A DNA stretch of 64,000 nt from assembly GCA_021776655.1 (NCBI GenBank), contig JAJFFK010000002.1:124001-188000 (forward strand), written 5' to 3'. Every line of letters begins with the position of its first letter. The first letter of the stretch is position 1. The position numbers and the translations under genes are program-made. Below, piece by piece: positions 17,340 to 26,865 of this stretch. The notes below the pieces were generated by a model. That model ran no database searches. It was not told where the DNA came from and saw only the letters and a list, made by a program, of their open reading frames with translations. This DNA comes from Henriciella sp. GTDB taxonomy: Bacteria > Pseudomonadota > Alphaproteobacteria > Caulobacterales > Hyphomonadaceae.

Positions 17340-18239
17340 ATGACCAATACACCGCTTTCCCCTGCCCAGCTTACCGCCGCAACGCTGTCTGAAGCCCTGC
17401 CCTATATTCAGCGCTATGCTGGGCGCACTGTGGTGATTAAATATGGCGGCCATGCGATGGTCGATGAGGCCCTGTCGGCGGCGTTTGCACGCGATGTTGT
17501 CCTGCTCAAGAATTTCGGCATCAACCCTGTGATCGTGCATGGCGGCGGGCCGCAAATTGCCAGTCTGCTAGAGCGTTTGGGTATCCAATCGAAATTCCAG
17601 GACGGCCTGCGGGTCACCGATGACGCGACCATGGAAGCGGTCGAAATGGTCCTGTCTGGCCCGATCAATAAAACCATCGTGCGCGCGATCAATGCGGCGG
17701 GCGGCAAGGCTGTCGGCCTGTCTGGCGCGGATGGCGATCTGATGCGGGTGCGCCGCGCCACTGCAACCAAGCGTGATCCCAGCAGCGCGGTAGAGAAAGT
17801 GATTGATCTTGGCTTTGTTGGCGAGCCGGAAAAGATCGATGTTACGGTCCTGAATGTGCTGACCAGCAGCGACGCCAATGTCATCCCGGTGATCGCCCCG
17901 GTCGGGGTTGGCGAAGACGGGCGGCGCTATAACGTGAATGCAGATACGGCTGCGGGTGCGATCGCCGCAGCGCTTAGCGCCAAGCGGCTCTTGCTGCTCA
18001 CCGATGTTGCCGGGGTTCTCGACAAGAGCCAAACCCTGATCCGCGAGATCCGTTGCGACAGCGCTGAGGCTCTGATCAAGGATGAAACGATTTCAGGTGG
18101 AATGATTCCGAAGCTTGAAACGGCAGCCAAAGCCGTCAACAAGGGAGTTGGCGGGGCAGTAATTCTGGACGGGCGTGCACGCCACGCTCTCCTCATGGAG
18201 CTCTTCACCGAACATGGCGCAGGTACCATTGTCTATTAA
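17340..18239 (+). CDS. argB: Acetylglutamate kinase
   Basis: Second step of arginine biosynthesis: ATP-dependent phosphorylation of N-acetylglutamate. A 299-residue amino-acid-kinase-fold protein with [10 protein letters not shown] (about 31-40, phosphate-binding Lys), [10 protein letters not shown] (about 63-72), [30 protein letters not shown] and the late [14 protein letters not shown]. No clear Shine-Dalgarno is visible; instead a short hairpin CCACG/CGTGG (17320-17335) ends four bases before the ATG, which might modulate initiation. The gene overlaps the following DUF1036 gene by 26 bases. Confidence 0.96.
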   Translation: MTNTPLSPAQLTAATLSEALPYIQRYAGRTVVIKYGGHAMVDEALSAAFARDVVLLKNFGINPVIVHGGGPQIASLLERLGIQSKFQDGLRVTDDATMEAVEMVLSGPINKTIVRAINAAGGKAVGLSGADGDLMRVRRATATKRDPSSAVEKVIDLGFVGEPEKIDVTVLNVLTSSDANVIPVIAPVGVGEDGRRYNVNADTAAGAIAAALSAKRLLLLTDVAGVLDKSQTLIREIRCDSAEALIKDETISGGMIPKLETAAKAVNKGVGGAVILDGRARHALLMELFTEHGAGTIVY

Positions 18240-19260
18240 ATTATTGCTTGGAATTCTCGCGGTTGCATTAACCGTCTGTATACCCGCCAAAGCAGCGGCG
18301 CAGCGCGCGCCGCTCGGCTGGACCGTCTGCAATGAAACCAGTTTCATTATCGAGACCGCGAGCGGTCGCTATGAAGGTCAGGGCATTGTTGTCGATGGCT
18401 GGAAACGCCTGCGCCCGGGGGCCTGTGAACTTTTGCTCGAGGGCGCGCTCAATCCTGGCATCCATTATCTGTTCGGGCGCTCGTCTCTGGCGCATCGCGG
18501 TGGACGCCGTATCTGGGGAGGTGATTCGAAGCTGTGCATTGATCCCACCGGGAGTTTCTCGGTTGAGACCTTACCCGATTGCACAGTGATGGGGCTCGAG
18601 GAACGCGAGTTCCGCCCGGTCTTGATCGAAAGCCGAAATCGCTGGCGCACGACATTCACCGAAACCGAGACACGCACGCTCGAACAGGCGAGCGCCGCTG
18701 GGGTCCAGCGCCTGCTTGACAATGCTGGCGTCTATTCAGGCCGGATTGATGGCCACCTTGGGCGCCAGACCCGCGCTGCAATTGGCGACTTTCTGACCTC
18801 CAAGGGCCTGAATGCCAACACATCTGATGGCGACCTGATGGACATCCTTGAACAAGCCGCTGTCGAGCGCTCCCGCAATGTCGGTCTGACATTTTGCAAC
18901 CGCACCGACAACCGCATCTGGAGCGCGATGGCGCGGCGACGCGGTGAGGGCTGGGAAAGCCGAGGCTGGTGGTTGCTCGAAGCCGGTGGTTGCGCCCGGG
19001 TGATCGACGAGCCATTATTGCAGGCCGAGCATTTCGCCTATGCCGAGATGGAGGCAGGCGAAGGACAAGTGCGAACCCTCAGGCGCGGCAGCGACCCATT
19101 TTGTGTCTCGCGGTCGAAATTTGCAATTACCGGTCGTGAGGCCTGTGAAGCTGCCGCTTTCCGAACCGGGCAATTCGTGGCCACGCCGCCGCCGACCAAT
19201 CGCAAACTGGTATTTGAGTTTTTTGAACGCGATTTTGAAGGCTCTGGCCGTGCCCGCTGA
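18214..19260 (+). CDS. DUF1036 exported protein with central peptidoglycan-binding-like segment
   Basis: A 348-residue secreted protein, started at 18214 because a signal peptide begins there ([20 protein letters not shown], cleaved near AKAAAQ); the frame is open upstream inside argB. Residues about 30-110 form a DUF1036 domain ([33 protein letters not shown]). A second related unit begins at [20 protein letters not shown] (about 225). Between them [20 protein letters not shown] plus TRAAIGDFL resembles a peptidoglycan-binding repeat. Function unknown, perhaps wall-associated. It is wedged between argB and the HAD gene, whose start it overlaps by 11 bases. Confidence 0.78.
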   Translation: MAQVPLSIKLLLGILAVALTVCIPAKAAAQRAPLGWTVCNETSFIIETASGRYEGQGIVVDGWKRLRPGACELLLEGALNPGIHYLFGRSSLAHRGGRRIWGGDSKLCIDPTGSFSVETLPDCTVMGLEEREFRPVLIESRNRWRTTFTETETRTLEQASAAGVQRLLDNAGVYSGRIDGHLGRQTRAAIGDFLTSKGLNANTSDGDLMDILEQAAVERSRNVGLTFCNRTDNRIWSAMARRRGEGWESRGWWLLEAGGCARVIDEPLLQAEHFAYAEMEAGEGQVRTLRRGSDPFCVSRSKFAITGREACEAAAFRTGQFVATPPPTNRKLVFEFFERDFEGSGRAR

Positions 19261-19975
19261 CGGGCCAGGCGGCGCTCAAGCGGCCAAGCACACGCTCGCC
19301 AATCGCGAGGTCTGGGTGTTTGATCTCGATAACACGCTCTATCCAGCCGAATGTGATCTGTTCGCCGAGATTGATCAGCGGATGACAGATTTCGTCGCGC
19401 GCTTCCTGCGTCTTGACCGGAAAACCGCGCGTGCCATGCAAAAGAAATACTATGCCGAACACGGCACCACGCTGAATGGCCTGATGACCATGCATGGGAT
19501 GGAACCGGAAGCGTTTCTGGCCCACGTGCACGAAATTGACCTGTCACCCTTACCCAAATCAGAGGCGCTGGTTCAGGCGATAACCGCCTTGCCCGGCAAG
19601 AAATACGTCTACTCAAATGGCTCACGCCGCCATGCGGATCGCGTGATCGACTATATGGGGTTAAGTGACCTGTTTGATGGCCAGTTCGCAATTGAGGACA
19701 GCGCCTACACGCCCAAACCGGCGCAATCATCATATGACGCTTTCTGCAAGCGCTTTGCCATTGACCCAAACCAGGCGGTGTTCTTCGAAGATCTCGCCCG
19801 CAATCTTGCCCCGGCGCATGCGATGGGGTTCGCGACGGTGCTCGTGCAGTCCGAAAAAGACTGGAGCCATGAGCCCGCAGCAGCGCGCCCTGCAGGTTAC
19901 GGGGATGACCAACCCGGTCATATCGATTATGTGACCGGCAACCTGACCCAATTCCTGCACTCGTTGAGCGCATAA
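19250..19975 (+). CDS. HAD-family pyrimidine 5'-nucleotidase
   Basis: Haloacid-dehalogenase phosphatase of the pyrimidine 5'-nucleotidase type (SDT1/PHM8-like), 241 residues. The GTG at 19250 is chosen because GAAGG lies 8 bases upstream and it overlaps the DUF1036 stop by only 11 bases; longer upstream extensions in this frame lie inside the DUF1036 gene. Motif I is [12 protein letters not shown] (nucleophile and acid Asp), motif [17 protein letters not shown], and motif III/IV includes [11 protein letters not shown] and [14 protein letters not shown]. It commonly sits between argB and dapD in alphaproteobacteria. The physiological substrate is not certain. Confidence 0.88.
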   Translation: MPADGPGGAQAAKHTLANREVWVFDLDNTLYPAECDLFAEIDQRMTDFVARFLRLDRKTARAMQKKYYAEHGTTLNGLMTMHGMEPEAFLAHVHEIDLSPLPKSEALVQAITALPGKKYVYSNGSRRHADRVIDYMGLSDLFDGQFAIEDSAYTPKPAQSSYDAFCKRFAIDPNQAVFFEDLARNLAPAHAMGFATVLVQSEKDWSHEPAAARPAGYGDDQPGHIDYVTGNLTQFLHSLSA

Positions 19976-19997
19976 TCCAAATGTGGAAGAGCCCGAT

Positions 19998-20831
19998 ATG
20001 CCAGACCGCCTTGCCGCCATCATTGATACTGCGTGGGACAACCGCGACAGTTTGAGCCCTGACACACAAGGTGAGGTCCGCGCCGCTGTCACCACGGCCC
20101 TGGCCTTGCTCGATAGCGGCCAGGCCCGCGTCGCTGAGCCGGATGATGGGACGGGTGGCTGGAAGGTAAACCAGTGGCTCAAGAAAGCGGTTCTTTTATC
20201 CTTCCGCCTCAACCCCAATGGCTTGATCGAAAACGGCCCCGGTCATCGCGGCACATGGTGGGACAAAGTGCCATCTAAATTCGACGGTTGGGGCGCGGCT
20301 GAGTTTACAACTGCCGGGTTTCGCGCCGTCCCGCCTGCGACGGTGCGGCGCGGGGCCTATATCGCGCCGGAAGTCGTTTTGATGCCGTCCTTCGTCAATA
20401 TCGGGGCCTATGTCGGCGCGGGCACGATGATCGACACCTGGGCCTCGGTCGGATCATGCGCGCAAGTCGGTGCCAATTGCCATATCTCCGCCGGAACCGG
20501 AATTGGCGGCGTGCTTGAACCGCTACAGGCCAATCCGACGATCATCGAAGACAATTGCTTTATCGGTGCACGTTCAGAGGTCGTCGAAGGAGTTATCGTC
20601 GGGACTGGATCCGTGATTGCCATGGGCGTGTTTATTACCCAATCGACCAAGATTGTAGACCGCGCCACGGGCAATATTTCCTACGGCTATGTACCACCCT
20701 ATTCAGTCGTCGTGCCAGGGACATTGCCTGATCCGAAAGGCGGACCATCCTTAGCTTGCGCCGTGATTGTCAAAACCGTGGATGCGGGGACACGCGCCAA
20801 AACGGGTATCAATGAGCTGCTGCGCGGCTAG
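19998..20831 (+). CDS. dapD: 2,3,4,5-tetrahydropyridine-2,6-dicarboxylate N-succinyltransferase
   Basis: Succinylase branch of the lysine/diaminopimelate pathway. The 277-residue protein starts at the ATG at 19998, with GGAAGAG 7 bases upstream. The N-terminal half has [20 protein letters not shown] and the C-terminal half is a left-handed beta-helix of hexapeptide repeats ([40 protein letters not shown]). [10 protein letters not shown] is also typical. It follows the HAD gene by 22 bases. dapE, often next, is absent here. Confidence 0.96.
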   Translation: MPDRLAAIIDTAWDNRDSLSPDTQGEVRAAVTTALALLDSGQARVAEPDDGTGGWKVNQWLKKAVLLSFRLNPNGLIENGPGHRGTWWDKVPSKFDGWGAAEFTTAGFRAVPPATVRRGAYIAPEVVLMPSFVNIGAYVGAGTMIDTWASVGSCAQVGANCHISAGTGIGGVLEPLQANPTIIEDNCFIGARSEVVEGVIVGTGSVIAMGVFITQSTKIVDRATGNISYGYVPPYSVVVPGTLPDPKGGPSLACAVIVKTVDAGTRAKTGINELLRG

Positions 20832-20862
20832 GGTCAGGCCCGGCACTGTAACAAAGACGTCA

Positions 20863-20879
20863 TTGGAACAAGCCTTGCA
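20863..20879 (+). promoter_or_regulatory. Sigma-54 (-24/-12) promoter upstream of hpf-ptsN
   Basis: TTGGAACAAGCCTTGCA matches the consensus YTGGCACGNNNNTTGCW closely. The invariant GG (20865-20866) and GC (20877-20878) are separated by exactly ten bases. Transcription would begin near 20890, about 80 bases before the hpf start. The leader also holds a small palindromic stretch (tgatttatatca). rpoN itself is not upstream, although in many bacteria it precedes hpf and ptsN. Confidence 0.68.
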
Positions 20880-20969
20880 TTGGCTTGATTATCCACTGAT
20901 TTATATCAGTAGGGGCTCGCCATCCGGCAATTGCTGGATATACTGAGCATATTAGCAACGGAGTTCTCC

Positions 20970-21539
20970 GTGACGATAAAAATTGCAGGACGGCATATCG
21001 ATATAGGTGAAACGCTACAAGAGCGTATCATCGATGGTCTGGAAGCCGCAGTAACCAAATATTTTGACCGCAGCTTTGACGGCAATGTCACTGTCGAAAA
21101 GCGTGGCCATGAAATTCTCACCGATTGCAATGTACATTTGCCGTCAGGCATCGTGTTGCAGTCCAGCGGTGTGGCCAGCGATCCGTATGCGTCGCTGGAT
21201 AATTCTCTGGAAAAGATGGAAACACGGGTCCGCCGCTATCATCGGCGCCTGAAAGACCATCACAAGCGGGCACCAATGCCGAGTGAGCCCGCCAATTCCT
21301 TCATTATTCAGGGCGCGGTCGACGCGACTGAAGCAGGCGATGCGCCTTTGATTATTGCAGAGTCAGCCTCGGACGTGAAGACCATGTCGGTTTCGGAAGC
21401 GGTTATGCAGCTGGAACTGTCAGAAACCCCTGCCGTTCTTTTCAGAAATGTGAAACACAGCGGCCTGAACATGGTGTATCGCCGTGGTGATGGGAATATT
21501 GGTTGGGTTGATCCAGCCGGACACTCGGCAACGAGCTGA
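20970..21539 (+). CDS. hpf: Ribosome hibernation promoting factor, long form
   Basis: Binds the 30S decoding region and promotes 100S dimers in stationary phase. The start is taken as the GTG at 20970, with GGAG 7 bases before it, giving MTIKIAGRHIDIGETLQERI. The N-terminal HPF/RaiA domain spans about 1-105. The C-terminal S30AE domain (about 135-189) contains MSVSEAVMQLELSETPAVLF and HSGLNMVYRRGDGNIGWVDP, which define the long, dimerising type. It lies 18 bases before ptsN and behind a sigma-54-like promoter, suggesting nitrogen- or stress-linked expression. Confidence 0.94.
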   Translation: MTIKIAGRHIDIGETLQERIIDGLEAAVTKYFDRSFDGNVTVEKRGHEILTDCNVHLPSGIVLQSSGVASDPYASLDNSLEKMETRVRRYHRRLKDHHKRAPMPSEPANSFIIQGAVDATEAGDAPLIIAESASDVKTMSVSEAVMQLELSETPAVLFRNVKHSGLNMVYRRGDGNIGWVDPAGHSATS

Positions 21540-21557
21540 CCAAACAGGTTAAAATAA

Positions 21558-22031
21558 ATGGCAAATGATCTATCGAGCCTCCTGAAGGATGGCATCATAT
21601 TGAATTCACAATCGGCAGACAGCCGAAAGCAGATTCTGTCCACGCTGGCCTATGCGATTGGCACAAAATTGGGTGTTGATGGCCGGGATATTCTGGAATC
21701 TGTGATTGAACGTGAAAACCTGGGGTCCACCGGGGTTGGTGAAGGCGTCGCCATTCCGCATGCCCGCGTTGATGGTTTGGCGGCCCCAGTCGGCGCTTTT
21801 GTTCGGGTCGATGAAGGGGTCGATTTTGACGCCATTGACGGGCGCGATTGCGACATGATTTTCATGCTGCTGGCCCCACACAGTTCTGGCGCCGATCATT
21901 TACGTGCCTTGGCACAGGTCAGTCGAACCTTCCGAAATGGCGACATTCGTGATCGCTTGCGCGCGGCGCAGGATGCCGATGATATTCAGTCAATCCTGTG
22001 TCCGAACGCGGTCAAAGCCAACGCTGCTTGA
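21558..22031 (+). CDS. ptsN: PTS IIA-like nitrogen regulatory protein PtsN
   Basis: EIIA-Ntr component of the nitrogen phosphotransferase system, 157 residues. The phosphorylated His is in GVAIPHARVDGL (about 66-77), preceded by LESVIERENLGSTGVGEG. LLAPHSSGADHLRALAQVSR is the second conserved stretch. It regulates by protein contact instead of sugar transport. Co-transcribed with hpf, 18 bases downstream. PtsP and NPr partners are not in this window. Confidence 0.95.
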   Translation: MANDLSSLLKDGIILNSQSADSRKQILSTLAYAIGTKLGVDGRDILESVIERENLGSTGVGEGVAIPHARVDGLAAPVGAFVRVDEGVDFDAIDGRDCDMIFMLLAPHSSGADHLRALAQVSRTFRNGDIRDRLRAAQDADDIQSILCPNAVKANAA

Positions 22032-22116
22032 AACCTGCGCTGATCAAAGGATCGTGACTGGCCATCAGCGCTAGCCTGACTACGCTGCCCTCCAACGCCT
22101 AACCGGGAGGACAATC

Positions 22117-23070
22117 ATGACATTCACATCCGTAAGCAGCATTACCGTTTTGGCAGCGCTCGCGCTATCGCCTATCGCCTATGCACATGGCGGCAATCTA
22201 CCCACCGCACAGCAAGCTCAACCGCCCGCAATTACCACAACTGACCTCGGCGACGGCCTGTACATGCTGCATGGGCGCGGCGGCAATGTCGGTGTTCTGG
22301 TTGGGCCAGACGGCGTGTTTGTGATTGATGCGCAATACCCTGATATGGCGCCAGGGATATTAAGCGCGATTGACGAGATTGCCGGGGAAACACCGCGTTA
22401 TCTGATCAATACGCACTGGCACGGCGACCACACTGGCGGCAATGCCATTATCGGCGCAACCGGGGCAACGATCATCGCTCATCAAGGCGTTCGCGACCGG
22501 GTTACGGTCGAGATCACGCGCGACTTTTTTGGCCAGGAGAACACCACGCCAGCCCTCGACGAAGTGGCTTGGCCAGTGATCACATTCAATGATGAGATGC
22601 GCCTCTATCTCAACGGCCAGACCATCCACCTGATCCATGCCCCTAGCGGGCATACCGATGGCGATACATTCATTGTGTTTGAAGAGGCCAATATCATCCA
22701 TACTGGCGATCTGATGTTCAATGGGTTTTTCCCGTTCGTCGACATCACATCCGGCGGGTCTTTCGATGGCTATATTGCAGCCACGGAAACCATATCTGCA
22801 TCGGTCAACACAGACACCAGGATCATTCCGGGGCACGGACCACTGGCAACACCGGATGACCTCGCCGCCGCGCTTGAGATGCTCAAAGGCACCGTCGCGG
22901 CCGTGTCGGCCGAGGCCGCGCAGGATAAATCTGCCGAAGATATTCTAGCGGCTGAGCCTTTGGCACTTTGGGCCGAAGCCTGGGGCGGCGGCTTTATCGA
23001 CGCGCCGACCTTCACGCGGCTTATTTTGGGTGACTTGCAACGCCAGGCTGGCGAAGCCGACAGCGAGTAG
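22117..23070 (+). CDS. Periplasmic MBL-fold metallo-hydrolase
   Basis: A 317-residue metallo-beta-lactamase-fold enzyme with an N-terminal signal peptide (cleaved near SPIAYA). Zinc ligands are visible in NTHWHGDHTGGN (about 100-111), APSGHTDGD and HTGDLMFNGFFPFVD, with a final His in IPGHGPLA. The pattern is that of broad hydrolases of the glyoxalase II / quinoprotein-associated kind. Whether it acts on beta-lactams cannot be told. It stands alone between ptsN and a convergent alpha/beta hydrolase. CGGGAGG lies about 6 bases before the ATG. Confidence 0.85.
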   Translation: MTFTSVSSITVLAALALSPIAYAHGGNLPTAQQAQPPAITTTDLGDGLYMLHGRGGNVGVLVGPDGVFVIDAQYPDMAPGILSAIDEIAGETPRYLINTHWHGDHTGGNAIIGATGATIIAHQGVRDRVTVEITRDFFGQENTTPALDEVAWPVITFNDEMRLYLNGQTIHLIHAPSGHTDGDTFIVFEEANIIHTGDLMFNGFFPFVDITSGGSFDGYIAATETISASVNTDTRIIPGHGPLATPDDLAAALEMLKGTVAAVSAEAAQDKSAEDILAAEPLALWAEAWGGGFIDAPTFTRLILGDLQRQAGEADSE

Positions 23071-23076
23071 TTCTAC

Positions 23077-24108
23077 TCACTCATTTGGGCGGTCTTCAGT
23101 TAATCGTGGATCGCCCGCTGACACAATCGTTTCTTCGCCCATTGTTGACCACTCAACCTCGAGCATGAATTCACGAACATCCACGATCGACTGCTCGGCA
23201 ATCTCTTCCTGTGGCAAATGCCCGACATCGGCATAGATCACGACCCGCGCGCCATCGATTGCATCGCCAAACTTCTGAGCGTGTGAAACCGGCACGAGAT
23301 TGTCGCCCTGCCCCCACAAGATCAGGGTCGGTACAGCGATATTGGCGAGCGCTTCGTCGCTTGCAATCCCCCGGTCAGAGCGCCCCGACGACATTTGAAG
23401 CAAAGCTTCACGATGCCCCGGCGCGCGCGAGAGAGAGACGTAACGCTCAACCAGTTCATCGGTAACAAAGCTTTGATTTATATAAGAATCTTCCAATCCA
23501 GAGCGGATCAGAGAGGTCATATCGAGATCTTTCAGCAAGGCCCGCGCCAAGGGATTGGCAAGCAGTTTGAAGACAAGCGGAGATGACTTTTTCTCCTCCG
23601 CACTGGCTGGCCAGCCAGACGCATCCAGCAAGATGAGGCCCTCAACCCGATCTGGATATTTCAGCGTTGTCACCCAGGCGGTATTTCCCCCCATGGAGTT
23701 TCCAGCCAGCGTGAACTGATCTGCACCAAGTTTGCGCGTAACCTCGTCAACCACTTCGGCAAAGCGTTCAATTGTGACCGGGTCAAGCGGATCAAACCGT
23801 GACAGGCCATGGCCCGGCAAATCCAGCGTGATGACGCGATATTCCTGTTCCAGGTCTGCTTTCCACGCGCTCCAGGTGTGCAGAGACGCCGATAATCCAT
23901 GCACCAGTACAAGCACTGAGCGATCCTGTGGACCGGTGTCGGTATAGTGAATTTTCAGTCCCGTATCCAAAGTCATGAATTGGGTATCAGGCAGCGCGTA
24001 TATGCTCTCCAATGTGTCATAGGGCACATCCGACCGGCGCAAGACAAGCCAACCGGCGGCAAGAATAGCAACGATCGTAAGAATGACTGCCAGCGTTCTG
24101 CGTAACAT
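23077..24108 (-). CDS. Alpha/beta hydrolase, membrane anchored
   Basis: A 343-residue alpha/beta hydrolase. It is started at 24108, where AGGG lies about 10 bases upstream and an N-terminal TM begins (MLRRTLAVILTIVAILAAGW). The oxyanion region is LVLVHGLSASLHTW, the nucleophile elbow is TLAGNSMGGNTAWV, and the catalytic Asp/His are likely in LILWGQGDNLVPV and YADVGHLPQEE. The C-terminal tail after the His is about 50 residues and is not seen in most relatives. Substrate unknown. It is preceded on the strand by the ThiF-like gene at a 63-base gap. Confidence 0.85.
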   Translation of the reverse strand: MLRRTLAVILTIVAILAAGWLVLRRSDVPYDTLESIYALPDTQFMTLDTGLKIHYTDTGPQDRSVLVLVHGLSASLHTWSAWKADLEQEYRVITLDLPGHGLSRFDPLDPVTIERFAEVVDEVTRKLGADQFTLAGNSMGGNTAWVTTLKYPDRVEGLILLDASGWPASAEEKKSSPLVFKLLANPLARALLKDLDMTSLIRSGLEDSYINQSFVTDELVERYVSLSRAPGHREALLQMSSGRSDRGIASDEALANIAVPTLILWGQGDNLVPVSHAQKFGDAIDGARVVIYADVGHLPQEEIAEQSIVDVREFMLEVEWSTMGEETIVSAGDPRLTEDRPNE

Positions 24109-24171
24109 AGTTAATTTCCCTGAAACCGCTGTCGTCAAACCGCCTATCTGCGGCGCTGTCAAAGGAAAGTT

Positions 24172-24906
24172 TCAGCCACCGCAGGTTTCGCAGGCCTTAT
24201 TCTGGCGCAGACCGACAACCCGAGCTGTACCAGCAAGCCCGTCAATAATCTGCACCCGCCCGATCAAGGCCTGGCCTGCACCGGTGATAAGTTTTATCAC
24301 CTCAAGCGCCATGATGGTCCCAACCTGCCCGGTCAGCGCGCCGACGACACCAACCTCATCACAGGCCTCTGCCTCTGGCGGCATCTCAGGCACGAAGCAG
24401 CGATAGCAAGGCGCGCCAGGCTCACATCCCGAGGCATAGACCGAGACTTGCCCGCTCCATCGCGACGCCGCCCCAGACACCAGTCGGCGCCCGGACCCAT
24501 GCGCAAGCGCGTTGAGTGCAAACCGGGTCTCGAAATTGTCGCTGGCATCAATCAACAGCGTCCCAGACAGGTCGCAAGTCCCGTCAAACCGCGCGCCGCG
24601 TGCCGTGACCTGCACGTCCGGGTTCATTGCGATCAGGCGCTCGGCCAGAACCGCAACTTTTGCCCGGCCAATATCTGCCTCGCCAAACTGAACCTGCCTT
24701 TGCAAATTGGAGCGATCGACCAGATCATCGTCCCAGAGTTCAATCTGTCCGACCCCGGCCGCCGCCAGATATAGCGCGCAAGGTCCGCCCAAGGCCCCGG
24801 CGCCGATCACCGATACCGACGCCGATAGCAGGGCCTGCACCCCCGGCCCACCGATGTCTTTCAGCAAAATATGGCGCTTGTGACGTTCAATCTGTTCAGG
24901 GGTCAT
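24172..24906 (-). CDS. ThiF/MoeB/HesA-family adenylyltransferase
   Basis: E1-like enzyme that adenylates the C-terminus of a ubiquitin-like sulfur carrier (MoaD, ThiS) for molybdopterin or thiamine synthesis. It has 244 residues: RHKRHILLKDIGGPGVQAL at the N-terminus, nucleotide-binding VIGAGALGGPCALYLAAAGV, WDDDLVDRSNLQRQVQF, and the CxxC zinc pairs in PCYRC and ETCGG. There is no C-terminal rhodanese domain, unlike eukaryotic MOCS3. No moa/thi genes are nearby, so the partner is not known. It overlaps the end of the O-methyltransferase gene by 11 bases. Confidence 0.88.
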   Translation of the reverse strand: MTPEQIERHKRHILLKDIGGPGVQALLSASVSVIGAGALGGPCALYLAAAGVGQIELWDDDLVDRSNLQRQVQFGEADIGRAKVAVLAERLIAMNPDVQVTARGARFDGTCDLSGTLLIDASDNFETRFALNALAHGSGRRLVSGAASRWSGQVSVYASGCEPGAPCYRCFVPEMPPEAEACDEVGVVGALTGQVGTIMALEVIKLITGAGQALIGRVQIIDGLAGTARVVGLRQNKACETCGG

Positions 24907-25582
24907 CGCGGTCGGGCTCTACGATAAAAATAGCAAACCCATCATAACCCTTGATGCCGAGCGTTTGCAAAGCAGTTCCGGTCAGGTACGGCGACGCCTT
25001 GGCCATATCCAGCATCGCCCGAACGCCGAGGACTTTCTCATCCGTACTTGTGCTATCTGTCACCGCGCCATCCCGCACAACATTATCACAAATCACCACG
25101 GTGCCCGGACGCGACAATTTCAAACTGCGCGCCAGATAGTCAGGGTTACTCGGCTTGTCGGCATCAATGAAGACCAAATCGAACGCAGGCTCAGCATCAC
25201 CAATCATCGCATCAAGGCTTTCAACCGCCAGGCCTTGGCGAATTTCAACTTTGCCGGACAATCCAGCACGCACAATATTGGCGCGTGCGACAGTGACGCA
25301 ATCTGGATCACGCTCCAGGCTGATCAATTGTCCATCATCCGGTAAGCCGCGCGCCATCCAGATCGTCGAATAGCCACCTAGCGTGCCGATCTCCAGCACG
25401 CGCTTTGTCCCCGAGATTCGCACCAAAAGTTGCAAGAACGCCCCTTGTGTTGGCGATACAGCATGCGCCGCAAGCCCGGCATCGCCGCTGCGCGTCAGCG
25501 CCTGCTCAAATATGTCATCATGATTGATCAGCTGGTTTTCAAAATACTGATCAACCCGAACGGCTTTGTCATGCAGTGTCAT
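24896..25582 (-). CDS. Class I SAM-dependent O-methyltransferase
   Basis: A 228-residue member of the caffeoyl-CoA/catechol O-methyltransferase family. SAM motif I is VLEIGTLGGYSTIWMARGL (about 62-80). Metal and substrate motifs are FDLVFIDADKPSNPDYL and VVICDNVVRDGAV, with the acidic and Asn residues of the divalent metal site. Substrate is unknown. First gene of a minus-strand pair with the ThiF-like gene. Upstream at 25611-25628 there is a CTGGC/GCCAG inverted repeat of possible regulatory use. Confidence 0.88.
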   Translation of the reverse strand: MTLHDKAVRVDQYFENQLINHDDIFEQALTRSGDAGLAAHAVSPTQGAFLQLLVRISGTKRVLEIGTLGGYSTIWMARGLPDDGQLISLERDPDCVTVARANIVRAGLSGKVEIRQGLAVESLDAMIGDAEPAFDLVFIDADKPSNPDYLARSLKLSRPGTVVICDNVVRDGAVTDSTSTDEKVLGVRAMLDMAKASPYLTGTALQTLGIKGYDGFAIFIVEPDRDDP

Positions 25583-25719
25583 GGCGTCTCTTATCAGGGT
25601 ATTTTCGAGGCTGGCTACGCTATGCCAGACACATTTTGGCTAAATTTGATCATAGCTCTGCCACAAGCGCCTTTTATTTCGAACCCGTATTGATAGGGTA
25701 ATGGGTGGAGGATGGGTTG

Positions 25720-26865
25720 ATGAGTGAACAAGCTGAATCAAGATTGAGCCTGAACGAGATATCAGATTTCGCGAAATTCCAATCACCGGAATACGATAAT
25801 GTCGTCTTGCAATCGGACTATGCCACACGCGCGACACTCAGCTTTTATCGATTCCGACAGCTCGGCGGCGGCCGTAGCGGCAAGATTGAGAATGGCCGCA
25901 GCGATTCGCGTAAAGGCATTCATTATGTCTCTGACCATCCCGAAGTCCGCATACTTAGCCTGTCTGTCATCGCCCTCCTGATCCTGTTCGAAAGTGCAGC
26001 CAATGCCTACTTCTTCGCCCAACAAAGCGAGTTTGGCCTGTTTGGCGGCCTGTTTCAGGCCGCTGCTGTATCGCTTGCAAATGTTGCAACCAGCTATTTC
26101 ATCATTGGTTTCTGGGGCTTGCGCCATGCCTCGATGCCCGGCTCTTTCAGGAATGCGGACACCGGCAAAATACAGCTGTTCAGTGACCGCAATATCATAA
26201 AATTCTTTGGCTTTTTTGCGATAGCGATCGGCGTCATTCTGGTCTTGCTGGTCAATCTGTCTGCAGCCCACTATCGCAATATTCTCGACCTGCAGGCATT
26301 GGGCCAGGGATTTCCAGACGTTGCGACATCAACATTCCCTCGGTTCTGGATGGATGGGGAATCTTGCGCTGCGGTGTTGAACTCGGAGGTTGGCAAGTCG
26401 ATTGGCAGCGCCGCAACCAACGCGATGTGCCGTCCCTTCGCGCTGCATTCATTGGATGCCATGGTGCTGTTTGCACTCGGCCTCGCCATTTCAGCATTGG
26501 CAACCTTTGAAGGCCGCCGCGCCGATGCGCCTTATCCCGGTTTCAGTGATGCAGCCCGTCAATTTGAACGCGCCCGCCGCGATGTTCAGGATGCCCTTGA
26601 TGAGTATTATAAGAGTTTCAACCGCATCATCGCCCGCGCGATGGAAACCCAAGGTGACGATCTGACCCCGGCTCAAAAAAATGCACTTAGAAAAGCGATG
26701 GACAGTGCCATTTCGCCGTACAAGCAATTGTTGACAACGGATCCTGAAATACTGGAGCACGAGTTTCAAATCTCGAAAGAGGTGGTGACCAAAGTAAAAT
26801 TTGATCAAGGCAAATCCCGACTTGAGCGCCCCCGCAGTCGATACGAAACCGAAGGTGAGGAATGA
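25720..26865 (+). CDS. Unrecognised four-TM membrane protein, first gene of a two-gene module
   Basis: A 381-residue protein not recognised as a known family. The ATG at 25720 is supported by GGAGG 8 bases upstream. After a soluble N-terminus of about 80 residues, hydrophobic segments lie near 85-105 (LSLSVIALLILFESAANAYF), 115-140, 170-195 (FFGFFAIAIGVILVLLVNL) and 245-262 (AMVLFALGLAISALATFEG). The loop between the last two has two Cys (ESCAAV, NAMCRP) that could form a disulfide outside. The C-terminal 110 residues are charged and helical (DAARQFERARRDVQDALDEY). It overlaps the next gene by 4 bases, so the two products probably act together. Confidence 0.8.
   Translation: MSEQAESRLSLNEISDFAKFQSPEYDNVVLQSDYATRATLSFYRFRQLGGGRSGKIENGRSDSRKGIHYVSDHPEVRILSLSVIALLILFESAANAYFFAQQSEFGLFGGLFQAAAVSLANVATSYFIIGFWGLRHASMPGSFRNADTGKIQLFSDRNIIKFFGFFAIAIGVILVLLVNLSAAHYRNILDLQALGQGFPDVATSTFPRFWMDGESCAAVLNSEVGKSIGSAATNAMCRPFALHSLDAMVLFALGLAISALATFEGRRADAPYPGFSDAARQFERARRDVQDALDEYYKSFNRIIARAMETQGDDLTPAQKNALRKAMDSAISPYKQLLTTDPEILEHEFQISKEVVTKVKFDQGKSRLERPRSRYETEGEE

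Noticed and set aside
19040-19249. Upstream extension of the HAD phosphatase frame
   Set aside because: It would overlap the DUF1036 gene by over 200 bases; a GTG with a good ribosome site at 19250 explains the start better.
19038-20069. Open frame of 343 codons on the minus strand
   Set aside because: Opposite the DUF1036, HAD and dapD genes; composition is that of an antisense frame and no motif is visible.
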